24,510 nt of DNA from a virus, in IMG/VR virus record IMGVR_UViG_3300025771_000179, positions 1-24,510 of that record, one strand, 5' to 3'. The notes beneath the pieces were generated by a model. That model ran no database searches. It had not been told where the DNA came from and was given only the letters and a program-made list of their open reading frames with translations. Made by a program: the position numbers and the translations under genes. This document shows, in pieces, positions 10,201 through 16,699 of this stretch; position 1 is the first letter of the stretch; each line of letters opens with the position of its first letter.

Positions 10201-11493
10201 GCCGTCAGGCTCGGTTGCGTCAGCGTCAACGGCAGCAGGCTGATATCCTCGAGCCCGCACCCACGCAGCGTCGTCCTGATCGGTGTCGGAGTTGTCGCCG
10301 GCTACGGCAAAACCTGGCACTCCCCTAATTGTCGCGTTTTCTTCTGCAACAGAATTGTTGCCAGCTCTTGTAGCCGGGAACGGCACCAAGATGACAACGC
10401 TAGGGTCGCCTTGCCCGCTAAAGCTAGCGTTGGCCAGCGAGACTTCCGCCGCAGTCATTTCTCGGATCGTGCCGCCATACGGCTCAATAATTGGGCTCGA
10501 CGCGAAACCTATCCCGAACGCGCCGCTAATTGTGCCGTCAAAGCCACTTGAAGACTGCCCAACATGAGTGACGCCAGAAGCGGTAGTCCCAGGCGCGTCG
10601 TTAAAGCGGAGGCAATGTCGCAGCCAAGAGCTTCCAACGCTTTGCGTTGGCGATTCGCTAGTAACGCCGCTATGCCGCACATACACATTGCGCCGCGCTT
10701 CCAATTGCGACGGAGACGGCACAGCTTCGTTTGTTGGATTAGGGCTCCACCATCTGCCCCACACGCGCAATTCCGCTACGCCACCGTCCAATATGCTAGA
10801 CGGCACCACTGAGGTTTGCGTTCCGTTGAGTTTGCAGCCGACCGTAATGGTGTACGACAAAGCCGTTGTAGCTAGCTGCCTAAATCCAGCCATGCCGTCA
10901 GCCAACAAATACGGAGCAGAAGTGCTTGTTACAGCCCCAACATTTTGATGCATATAAGCGTTGGGCAATTGATCGGGATTGCTGCCGTACAAACTGTCCG
11001 CCTGAACAGCAGAGCCCAACACGCTTACGCCAGTTCGACCGTGGTACACATGAAAGTTGTTGTCGCCAAAAATGTTTTCGTTATCTGCGCTTTGCGTTGC
11101 GCTGGGCTCATATTGCACAATCGTGTGCCACCATTGGCCAGATACATTAGACCTGTTGCCTAAGTTCAACGCGCTTGTTTTGTACTGGCCCCCTCCGCTA
11201 GTGCGAAATTGGACTAGCGCAATGACATCGCTTTTGTTTTCTTGCAGTTGGACGACAAAAAGCGGCTGATTACCACTGTTAACATCTGTGCGGGACGCAA
11301 ACACAGTCTGATCGTGTACAGAGCCATTGTCGTTGATAAACCAGAACAACTCGTAGCATTGCAATCGCGTAGTGTAGTATTGGAAAAAACCTGTTGGCCA
11401 CCATTGCTCATTTGCAGAGCCCGCCGTCACCAAGTACGCCGGAGCCTGGTTCTTGTTGAGCGTGCCAATGCAACGCGGCTCAAGGCTAGGCAT
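6616..11493 (-). CDS. Giant fibre-like protein fused to tail tubular protein A
   Basis: A continuous 1625-residue frame starting at ATG 11493 (GAAGG ribosome-binding site seven bases upstream), overlapping the previous gene by 8 bases. Three regions are visible. Residues 1 to about 345 are aromatic and Asn/Gln-rich and look like a LamG/concanavalin beta-sandwich (for example SGQWWHTIVQY and the late DGGVAELRVWGRWW phrase). Residues about 345-1385 are low in aromatics and Lys, rich in Ala, Ser, Thr, Asn and Asp, and form a degenerate repeat of roughly 22-25 residues whose best copies end in a P.L.I.RG-like strand. Residues 1409-1625 are a complete T7 gp11-type gatekeeper (SKLDIWNVALTKLG, then PEDMRWAMALTFA, ending in the helix EQQAEMARRNARR). 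Usual podoviral gp11 is about 200 residues and free-standing, so the 1400-residue N-terminal extension is very unusual. A frameshift or lost stop merging two genes cannot be excluded from sequence alone. Confidence 0.85.
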   Translation of the reverse strand: MPSLEPRCIGTLNKNQAPAYLVTAGSANEQWWPTGFFQYYTTRLQCYELFWFINDNGSVHDQTVFASRTDVNSGNQPLFVVQLQENKSDVIALVQFRTSGGGQYKTSALNLGNRSNVSGQWWHTIVQYEPSATQSADNENIFGDNNFHVYHGRTGVSVLGSAVQADSLYGSNPDQLPNAYMHQNVGAVTSTSAPYLLADGMAGFRQLATTALSYTITVGCKLNGTQTSVVPSSILDGGVAELRVWGRWWSPNPTNEAVPSPSQLEARRNVYVRHSGVTSESPTQSVGSSWLRHCLRFNDAPGTTASGVTHVGQSSSGFDGTISGAFGIGFASSPIIEPYGGTIREMTAAEVSLANASFSGQGDPSVVILVPFPATRAGNNSVAEENATIRGVPGFAVAGDNSDTDQDDAAWVRARGYQPAAVDADATEPDGIADLNRTLSTNNTAFPDRSQSENGALPEIAFSRNMTADDPADFVLSDNNVPYVGVTVLVAATGAGNNSSGAEVGQPTLTIAGAVSLYNVLAPSTTATQDSADIDAGRVLAAVPGEAAAGQDAVVLRRQVAFQRADGTVSGQSVLTITTAGQKPMSSSTTDQPVTSANDIPTLARLVGPTTTGAPSVVVAGESNELVVQRGHAATNDGTSSQDNPSLQQSDDMGNAGTPSATSSSDTPVLLGRLRPLPASGSPSQSDSAETVTLDREARMSVADASLDAVASEDNAASMARAHEATADTASANAIVTLVTAGEIPLENVQDVTVVTSADDAVTLLIERAATASAAPVPADSSQSVPSFGASRGIAPTVQIPAATTQPAPKLLVDRKAAATSLAHRSVSEQDLFNFARLADFKPQHPNGHRTASSQHTPILQVAGNPQLSNTIDPVPVLAAESGGFAVEKGMSGTALEIGSEASLITAAPSVIRGMADDGLGGTESNQLQADMTVTPPLYMSNAGNASTAFVTQSAGTALILKPDNQNTPSLSRTLDGSSNALLRRQNATNTPINARSTQLLPTISVAGEIPFTATNAEIPSSASESLPSLSISKDFSGTNVLLPTESGEVVALGINRGREAQRTDIRAFETRPVLERYGVRPLTNQNTPSNLLSDEPPVFMAKQVVMSALQPGVESSSFELAPVELTPVRFLGNANNPAAGTSDHALLPLEISRGVGNPDDPALVQSEGPVVDWYLDIVLSATQDPGSAATVLFAVLEKNTAIPFHNLLQNEAGASGQLLVPTSMARGMGVSDPPAVISDQPAVIAPARNVAMSAANEPGSVSFGFSNIETGATRFMSNAVFNAPATSGYLIPDILINRDYVPPADAALSSGLTARLGVRPELIPRVSSSSTAQLPVILIRSHGIAATGGLGSGSAASATIIRQRGMLPVLDDSSGTNSNPPVAAGSLEGIIDEIESVTVYLCSLEDYLSKLDIWNVALTKLGLETLTATTDNVAQAVAMAANWPSFKGTFLRDHVWNGAYTSVELAKYQNTVTPGDVNPVGPWKYAYRLDNLTPHWVRSIRLNGRENQPGTKTANGMGLWEEKVIFNDAGAGAFCLVTNEASATLDYVFMVQDCDIDMYLPEDMRWAMALTFAVHMASDLGSSNADVALLEQQAEMARRNARRTDGQSAARLTLTDYSIHDAFY
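7267..7279 (-). promoter_or_regulatory. Internal ribosome-binding site and TTG start for the gatekeeper
   Basis: Reading leftward, GGAGG is followed by ATTAC and TTG. It lies in the middle of a longer open frame, exactly at the boundary where the gatekeeper domain begins, so it decides whether a free gatekeeper can be made. Confidence 0.65.
7339..10461 (-). repeat. Degenerate 22-25-residue protein repeats (fibre shaft)
   Basis: The translated region shows dozens of weakly conserved units. Clear examples include SASESLPSLSISKDFSG, TSDHALLPLEISRGVGN, NQNTPSLSRTLDG and AQLPVILIRSHGIA. The shared pattern is a small/polar turn, often with Asp, Asn or Gln, then [L/T/A]-P-x-[L/V/I]-x-[I/V/L], then Arg or Lys with Gly or Asn close behind. 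Repeats have diverged at DNA level, so no exact tandem repeat is seen. A beta-solenoid or similar elongated shaft is the likely structure. Boundaries are approximate. Confidence 0.55.
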
Positions 11494-12091
11494 TGCGCGG
11501 CCTTCTAGCAGAAGTCAGGTCGTAGTAGTAATGCGTGTTGCCGTACGGAAACGCCGCGCCTGCGTTGACGCCTGTACGCGCTTGCCTTGCGACATACACA
11601 TTGGCCCACAGCTCATGGATTACCTCAAACGGGCGGTTCCACAAACGGGGCTCATGCGTTACGACGGTCTTGATGTCGATGTAGTCCAAGCCTGCAACAT
11701 CGTCCGGCGTGATGTACTGCTCGTACGGGCTCAAGGCTAAGTTGTACCCAGCAGTCGTGACTTGCGCGGCAGACACATCCGTCCACACGCCGTTCTCTGC
11801 GGTGGGGGGCGCTCCGCCGACCGCCGGAGCGGACACCAGCCCTGCGACGGCTCGCATGGTGCGCTTCCACGATTGCGGGCCGCTGTTGGCTTTCAAGTAC
11901 ACCCGCTGATACAGGTCCACATAGCTAGCCACCGGCAACCCTAGTTGAGCTCCTGCCACATAGGTCACCGTGTCCGGCTCGAGAACCTGAATGACATTGG
12001 CTGCGACCAGAATGCGCCCACGACGGTACTTTGACGGGGATCGCCCGTAGCCATTACCCAGCGGTCGATGTCGTTGCGCGTCCCAGCCCAT
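11486..12091 (-). CDS. Virion-associated protein of unknown function
   Basis: A 201-residue protein starting MGWDAQRHRPLGNGYGR, with a GAGGT ribosome-binding site before ATG 12091 and six bases after the stop of the 907-residue fibre gene. The first 30 residues are Arg/Gly-rich; the middle has alternating hydrophobic residues suggesting beta strands (VIQVLEPDTVTYVAG) and one helix (YVDLYQRVYLK). It ends with a Tyr-rich HYYYDLTSARRPR tail. I recognise no family. Its place between two fibre-like genes suggests a fibre adaptor, chaperone or minor tail component. The stop overlaps the next start by 8 bases, pointing to translational coupling with the giant fibre-gatekeeper gene. Confidence 0.75.
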   Translation of the reverse strand: MGWDAQRHRPLGNGYGRSPSKYRRGRILVAANVIQVLEPDTVTYVAGAQLGLPVASYVDLYQRVYLKANSGPQSWKRTMRAVAGLVSAPAVGGAPPTAENGVWTDVSAAQVTTAGYNLALSPYEQYITPDDVAGLDYIDIKTVVTHEPRLWNRPFEVIHELWANVYVARQARTGVNAGAAFPYGNTHYYYDLTSARRPRNA

Positions 12092-12097
12092 GGTACC

Positions 12098-14821
12098 TCA
12101 CGCGAAAATCAGGAATCGGTCTCCGTTGCTTGGCGCAACATTGAGCCGGTCCACAGTGAGTGTCTTGGTGCTGTCCGTGTATCCGGTTACGACAAAGCCT
12201 CGCAGCTTGGCGTTACCGTCTACAAACACGCCTACCTTGTCGATCAGTTGCGCGTCGTTGGTTGTCGGGATTCCGGTAGAGCTCCAGCTATCCGTGCTGC
12301 CGCCGCCGCTCGTCACCGTCGCGTCAATCGTTGCATTGAGAATGCGAACCCAGGTTTCGACCGGGGCCGTCTGGCCCATGATCTCAGTCAGGTTGACGCC
12401 CGTCACAGCAGTCACCGTGACGGTGTTGTTGGAGTTGTCTGTGACATCGATCTGCCCGCGCACATAGACTCGACCACCCGTGCAAGACGAGTCTAGAATT
12501 ACGCTGCACTGCCCGTCGATCACGACCGTGTTAGTTGCGTCTAGATTGCTCAAGGTTACCTCGCCGCTGAACTTGGACATGGCAAGGCTGCTGGTGTTGG
12601 CTGTCATGTCGAAGATCAGCGGGCTAGAGGCTGCGTGGCTGCAGTTGTCGAAGTAGCTCCAAGAGCCGCCTTGCAGCGCAACCGTGCCGTTAAGCAATGC
12701 GCTACGCACGCCGTCTACAGACTTGAATGTCGTAGTCGTGCTAAGTGTGCCGCCGTCAATCGAAACATTGCTTGCAGCTCCACAAATCCCGAACACCAAC
12801 ATTCCGACAAGCCGCACATTCGTATGCACGACGCCGCCAAAGTTGTAGGTGCTGCTGCCAATGCCAACGATCTCGAGGTCGGTCAAGGTACTGGTTGGCG
12901 AGCAGGTGCTGGCAATCGCGTAGATCCGGTTCAGCCCCGTAGACTTGCACAGAGCAACGGCATCGTCGAAGTCGTTGACCGGCGCGTCTGGCAGCCCGTG
13001 CGTTCCAATTGTGGTGCCCGTCGTCGCTGCGCTGTCGTCAAACCAAATGGCTCCAAGGTACGCGGCGATCCCGATAGTAGCGGTAGCGTCAGCGGGAACC
13101 TTGCCGGCGGTGTGGGTCGCGAGGGTTACGCCGTCCACTTCAATCAGGTTCGCGTCCACCGTGCCGCTGACCGTGGCTGTCGCGTCAGCCGGAACCTTGC
13201 CCGCCGTGTGGGTCGCCAAGGCCACGCCGTCAACGCTACGCAGGTTGGACTGGACCTGGCTAGTCACGCTAGCCACATTGGTCACATTCGTAACCGTGTC
13301 GGTAGCCGGATCGAAAGTGGAGCGAGTGGTGATCGCCGCGTCCAGGAGGGAGGCGTTGAGCCCCGTCACTGACCCGACCGTAGTCACATTTGCAACCGCG
13401 TCCGTCGCTGGGTCAAAGTCATTGAGTGCCGTGATCTGCGCCGGGATGTCCGTCCCCGTGTCTACGAGAATGGCGTCCACTACAGTATCCACGGTGTCCA
13501 CTTTGCCGTCGATTGTAGTCAGCGTGGCTGGGAGGCTCGTGCCCGTGTCGATCAGGATCGCGTCAACGACCGTATCGACCGTATCGACCTTGCCCTCAAT
13601 CGTCGTGAGCGTAGCCGGAATGTCCGTGCCCGTGTCCACCAGGATCGCGTCCACCACGGTATCAACGGTGTCCACCTTCGTCTCAATGCTCGTGGTGTCG
13701 ATCTCGATCCGGTCCACCACTGTGTCCACTGTGTCGATCTTGGTCTCAATGCTTGCAAGCTCGCCGGGGATCGTGGTGCCCGTATCTTCGAGGATGTCCA
13801 GCGCAGTCTGCATGTGGCTGTCGTAGGTCAGGCTGCTGGTCGTGCCGAGGTCGCTGACGAGCCACGCCCCTCGCACCTGCACGGCAAGGGAGGTGCAGGT
13901 CGCGGCGATCACCAGCTTGCCGACTCCCTCGACGGTGACGGCGTTGGTGGCTGCACCGCTGTTGAACTGAATGCCGCCCGAGTAGTGACGGAACCCGACG
14001 CTCGCGCTGGCAGCGAAGGTAAGCCCCGGAGTTGAAGCACCCGGCACGAGGGAGTAGCACTTCTCGAAGGTCATGGCTGTAGACGCGATCACCGACGAGG
14101 TTCCGGTCAACCCGCATTCCTTCGCCAGACCGCGCAGCCCCGTGACGGAATCCAGTTCGCAGTTGATGAAGGTGGCGTCTCCGGTGGCACCCGAAGTCCC
14201 ACTCACCTTGATCCCCTCGAACTTGGCGTTCTTGATGTCTTGGCCGCCAAGGATTACTTCCGCGCTGCTCCGGTTGCCCGTGCCGTAGAAGTGGTAGTCG
14301 TTGGCAGAAGCGGTGAAGGTGGCGGAAGCGTCGGGCAGCATGTAGATCAGGTTCACGCCGAGCGTGTCAGCAATCGACTTGGCGTCCCCAATGCTGCTGC
14401 ACGGGTTGGTGGCCGTGCCGGAGTAGCCGAGGGTGGTGCCCGCCGCGCCCGTGGTCTGCTGGAAGTAGACGCCGGGGCCGACCGGGCCGTCGTAGTATCT
14501 CGACGCCACCTCGGCGAGCGACAGAATCCGCACCTCTAGAGCCGTGGAGAGCCAAGTCTGCGGCGAGGTGAGGTCGCGCACGACGAGGAGCCCGCTCTTG
14601 TTTCCAGCGGTGGTGGAGCCCGCCGTAATCGAGACAAGGTAGATACCGTCACCCCGATGCTGCGGCGTAAAGTTCGTTGAAGTTCCACCGTCTACCTTGA
14701 ACTTGGCGTCGCCGGAAGCAAAGGTCGGGCTGGTCGTCAGAATGTCGGTCCCGTCGAGGGCGTACAGCGGGAAGAACACATCCTTCTGCACGCCGGGGAT
14801 GATCTCGTAGGGTCCGTTCAT
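12098..14821 (-). CDS. Tail fibre or spike-like protein with coiled-coil repeats and two beta-helix-like modules
   Basis: A 907-residue protein whose ATG overlaps the upstream TGA (TGATG), with AGGGG six bases before it. Residues 1-100 look like the small beta-sandwich anchor seen at the start of many phage fibres (KDVFFPLYALDGTDI ... GDGIYLVSITAG ... KSGLLVVRD). Residues about 115-340 resemble a parallel beta-helix. Residues about 355-470 are four tandem 21-30-residue repeats built on VDTVDTVVD, likely a coiled coil. Next come FDPATD and VDGV.LATHTAGKVPADATAT repeats, then a second beta-helix-like module (about 580-800) resembling the first, and a C-terminal domain beginning PVETWVRILNATIDATV. 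The architecture fits a trimeric receptor-binding fibre. Which surface structure it binds cannot be told. Confidence 0.82.
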   Translation of the reverse strand: MNGPYEIIPGVQKDVFFPLYALDGTDILTTSPTFASGDAKFKVDGGTSTNFTPQHRGDGIYLVSITAGSTTAGNKSGLLVVRDLTSPQTWLSTALEVRILSLAEVASRYYDGPVGPGVYFQQTTGAAGTTLGYSGTATNPCSSIGDAKSIADTLGVNLIYMLPDASATFTASANDYHFYGTGNRSSAEVILGGQDIKNAKFEGIKVSGTSGATGDATFINCELDSVTGLRGLAKECGLTGTSSVIASTAMTFEKCYSLVPGASTPGLTFAASASVGFRHYSGGIQFNSGAATNAVTVEGVGKLVIAATCTSLAVQVRGAWLVSDLGTTSSLTYDSHMQTALDILEDTGTTIPGELASIETKIDTVDTVVDRIEIDTTSIETKVDTVDTVVDAILVDTGTDIPATLTTIEGKVDTVDTVVDAILIDTGTSLPATLTTIDGKVDTVDTVVDAILVDTGTDIPAQITALNDFDPATDAVANVTTVGSVTGLNASLLDAAITTRSTFDPATDTVTNVTNVASVTSQVQSNLRSVDGVALATHTAGKVPADATATVSGTVDANLIEVDGVTLATHTAGKVPADATATIGIAAYLGAIWFDDSAATTGTTIGTHGLPDAPVNDFDDAVALCKSTGLNRIYAIASTCSPTSTLTDLEIVGIGSSTYNFGGVVHTNVRLVGMLVFGICGAASNVSIDGGTLSTTTTFKSVDGVRSALLNGTVALQGGSWSYFDNCSHAASSPLIFDMTANTSSLAMSKFSGEVTLSNLDATNTVVIDGQCSVILDSSCTGGRVYVRGQIDVTDNSNNTVTVTAVTGVNLTEIMGQTAPVETWVRILNATIDATVTSGGGSTDSWSSTGIPTTNDAQLIDKVGVFVDGNAKLRGFVVTGYTDSTKTLTVDRLNVAPSNGDRFLIFA
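13083..13234 (-). repeat. Two direct repeats with 96-bp period in the fibre gene
   Basis: Each copy encodes VDGV[A/T]LATHTAGKVPADATAT. Copies begin at 13234 and 13138 and are also very similar at DNA level. Confidence 0.85.
13420..13756 (-). repeat. Tandem coiled-coil repeats (four copies) in the fibre gene
   Basis: Four consecutive units share I[E/D][T/G]K[V/I]DTVDTVVD. The first is shortened (about 21 residues) and the rest carry the longer I.VDTGT..PA.[L/I]T tail (29-30 residues, 87-90 bp). Valine and isoleucine spacing suits a heptad-like coiled coil. The DNA copies are close enough to allow copy-number change by recombination. Confidence 0.85.
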
Positions 14822-15519
14822 CAGTACCCCTGACTTCTAAGGGTGAGGATCTCTTGTCCGCCGGGAGGCGCAGCAGCAGCGTGCCAGCTAGTACCGGCTG
14901 AACCGAACTTGTCGGTTGAGTTGTTGGTGTTCGCCCAAAAGTTCCACGAAGCCTGTGTGGTTGTCGATTGTTTAGAAGCGACATAAATCGACATGTCTGT
15001 GTTGCTGATCGTGAAATGAAAAATTCCGGGCGGGTATGTAAGGTTTTGGAGGTCGCGAGGAGTCAGCGTTGCAGCTCCGTATTGGACGGCAAACGACAGC
15101 CGCATGTCATCAGGCAGGTTGCTGCTCAGAGTGCTAGAAAGGGCGTACACGGCTGTACCGCCAAACACCGGAGTTGTGTTGACGGTCTGTGCGCTGTTGA
15201 GAAATGTTGCTGCGTACTGAGAATCAAACTCCATAGCCCAACATGTGCTGTTGCAGCTTTGAGAGAAAGTTACCGTCACTGACGAAACAGACGCAGCCGA
15301 TGTGTTGTAGTAGATTCCAAAGTTGTAGCTGTTCGTCGCGTCGTTCACATGACGCGCCTGGGTTAGCGTCTGCGAAAACGAGGGCGCACCAGTCGCGGAA
15401 AAGTTTGCTACATACCCAACGATTAGCGTATTGCCGCCCGTCGTGGCAGAGGGAAAAGTGACTGCGTTTGACGCAGAACTCGTCCGGTAGTTAGACGCGG
15501 ACTGAATGTCATACGCCAC
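14821..15519 (-). CDS. Beta-rich minor structural protein, possible fibre subunit
   Basis: About 232 residues, beginning AYDIQSASNYRTSS after the start. I prefer the GTG at 15519: it has GAGGG six bases upstream and overlaps the preceding stop by 11 bases. A TTG at 15546 would add nine residues but lacks a clear ribosome-binding site. The sequence is Ser/Thr/Asn-rich with alternating strands (NTLIVGYVANFSATG, VSSVTVTFSQS, CWAMEFDSQ) and a distal SWNFWANTNN segment, typical of a jelly-roll or concanavalin-like sandwich. No enzymatic motif is seen. Located in the fibre cassette just upstream of the large fibre gene, it is probably a virion surface protein. Confidence 0.75.
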   Translation of the reverse strand: MAYDIQSASNYRTSSASNAVTFPSATTGGNTLIVGYVANFSATGAPSFSQTLTQARHVNDATNSYNFGIYYNTSAASVSSVTVTFSQSCNSTCWAMEFDSQYAATFLNSAQTVNTTPVFGGTAVYALSSTLSSNLPDDMRLSFAVQYGAATLTPRDLQNLTYPPGIFHFTISNTDMSIYVASKQSTTTQASWNFWANTNNSTDKFGSAGTSWHAAAAPPGGQEILTLRSQGY

Positions 15520-15718
15520 AGGTTGCCCTCGTGTATCCACCTGCAAAGTAGTAGGCGAACACCTTCACTTTGCAGTCGGTAGCCGCGTTGATCGAATCAA
15601 TCATCACGAACTCGTCGTCGTACTCATGCTGGCCAAAAAACGGTTGTGCTTCTTCCGCGCACTCCGCAGGCGTCATGTTTGGGTTGTGCAGTTCTAGCTC
15701 CACAATGTCGAACAGCAT
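15509..15718 (-). CDS. Small acidic protein of unknown function
   Basis: A 69-residue protein starting MLFDIVELELHNPNMTPAECAEEAQPFF, with a GGGGG ribosome-binding-like run four bases before ATG 15718. It is acidic in the first two thirds (QHEYDDEFVMIDSI) and ends in a Tyr/Phe/Gly-rich strand. No family recognised. It lies directly after the hairpin at 15735-15768 and overlaps the following gene. Confidence 0.6.
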   Translation of the reverse strand: MLFDIVELELHNPNMTPAECAEEAQPFFGQHEYDDEFVMIDSINAATDCKVKVFAYYFAGGYTRATCGV

Positions 15719-15734
15719 GTCGCCCCCGCGAAGA

Positions 15735-15768
15735 GATGGGGGCCAGAGCGTGTGCCCCGACCCCCATC
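15735..15768 (-). terminator. 15-bp perfect RNA hairpin with ACAC tetraloop
   Basis: On the leftward transcript, bases 15768-15754 pair with 15749-15735 without mismatch, closing a four-base ACAC loop. Eight outer pairs are strictly Watson-Crick (GAUGGGGG with CCCCCAUC); the inner seven include three G-U pairs that would be A-C mismatches in the opposite strand, so the minus-strand RNA is the functional form. It is followed only by UCUUCG, not a U-run. A weak terminator or attenuator is possible, comparable in place to T7 T-phi downstream of the capsid gene, or an RNase III site. Confidence 0.6.
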
Positions 15769-15779
15769 AAGCCCCAACG

Positions 15780-16259
15780 CTAAGTGAGTCGGAGAACCAG
15801 GTTGGTAGAAGCAATGGTAACAGTGTCGTTCACATCGACATTCTTGCCGGTGTCGAACGCGCCGGTCCAAATGCAGGACGGCGTAGCTGCGTTGTCGTAC
15901 AACGCCCAGCCGCTGACATAGTTGGTGCCGGTAGCCCATGCAGTGCCCTGGCAGGTCGGGAAAGTCACAGTGGCATCGTTCGAGATTGACGCAGGGTTGC
16001 CACTAGTCGGCTGTTGAGCAGCCGTACCGAATTCGACTGGTGTGCGGGCGTATGCAGTGCCACTAGACGACACTTCGTCAGCTACAGAAGCAGCACCGTC
16101 TGCAGTGTCGTCTCCGGGGTCAACTCCATTACCGCTACCGCCAACAAACAAAGCCAAGTTGAGCCTTTGGTCGCCGACGGCAAGGTAAGTGTACGGGTTC
16201 GCGTCACCGCGAATGATTGCGTTGAGAAAATCTTGCCGAGCTCCAATAGTCAAAGGCAT
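15780..16259 (-). CDS. Phage tail-fibre/decoration-like protein
   Basis: A 159-residue protein with AAAGGAG eight bases before ATG 16259; this ribosome-binding site lies in the last codons of the upstream gene. The layout is that of a widespread small phage structural family: an N-terminal helix (RQDFLNAIIRGDAN), a first strand with a size-limited payload (TYLAVGDQRLNLALFVG), an acidic loop, the EV...GTAYARTPVEFG strand, then ATVTFPTC, SGWALYDNA and a final VNDTVTIASTNLVLRL. Such proteins are found beside capsid genes in many phages and are thought to be head decoration or fibre proteins. The adjacent gene at 16263 looks like a divergent paralogue. Confidence 0.72.
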   Translation of the reverse strand: MPLTIGARQDFLNAIIRGDANPYTYLAVGDQRLNLALFVGGSGNGVDPGDDTADGAASVADEVSSSGTAYARTPVEFGTAAQQPTSGNPASISNDATVTFPTCQGTAWATGTNYVSGWALYDNAATPSCIWTGAFDTGKNVDVNDTVTIASTNLVLRLT

Positions 16260-16262
16260 GTT

Positions 16263-16670
16263 TTAATCTCCTTTAATCAGTAGTTCTGCAGTGCCGATTG
16301 TGCGTGACTCGCCGTCTGACACCACATGAGGATCTATCTCGTCCCATGTCAGCAGATTGCCGTTGGTTTCAGCGTCAAACACGCCCACGCCAATGACAGT
16401 TGCTGGGCTCACGGTTAGAGCTACATTCGACCACAGCACCGACCCCACATTCCGAATGACACGCACCCGGTTGGTGAAGTCTGCCGGCTCAGACCAATGA
16501 GGGCTGCCCAGGCTCGAGTTCGGGTAAACCCGAACCCGGCCTGGACCCCACTCAATTGCGCCATGAGCGGTCGGGTGGTCTGCAGTCGGATTCGTCGTGA
16601 ACAGCGTGACCCATGTCTCTACCGGGGTCGCCGTTTCGGCGCGGTAGAGATTCAGGGCCTTGTCAGCCAT
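16263..16670 (-). CDS. Capsid-proximal decoration/fibre-like protein, paralogue of the next gene
   Basis: I take ATG 16670 (MADKALNLYRAETATPVETW) as the start, giving 135 residues; a GTG at 16691 would add seven and neither has a strong ribosome-binding site. The protein shares the fold outline of its 159-residue neighbour: helix, WVTLFTTNPTADHP strand, GRVRVY strand, WSNVALTV, a GVGVFDAETNGNLLTW turn and a closing GTAELLIKGD strand. It starts about 30 bases after the capsid stop, so decoration of the head is a reasonable guess. Confidence 0.68.
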   Translation of the reverse strand: MADKALNLYRAETATPVETWVTLFTTNPTADHPTAHGAIEWGPGRVRVYPNSSLGSPHWSEPADFTNRVRVIRNVGSVLWSNVALTVSPATVIGVGVFDAETNGNLLTWDEIDPHVVSDGESRTIGTAELLIKGD

Positions 16671-16699
16671 GAGCGTAGTCCGACCTGCCACAGCTAGAC

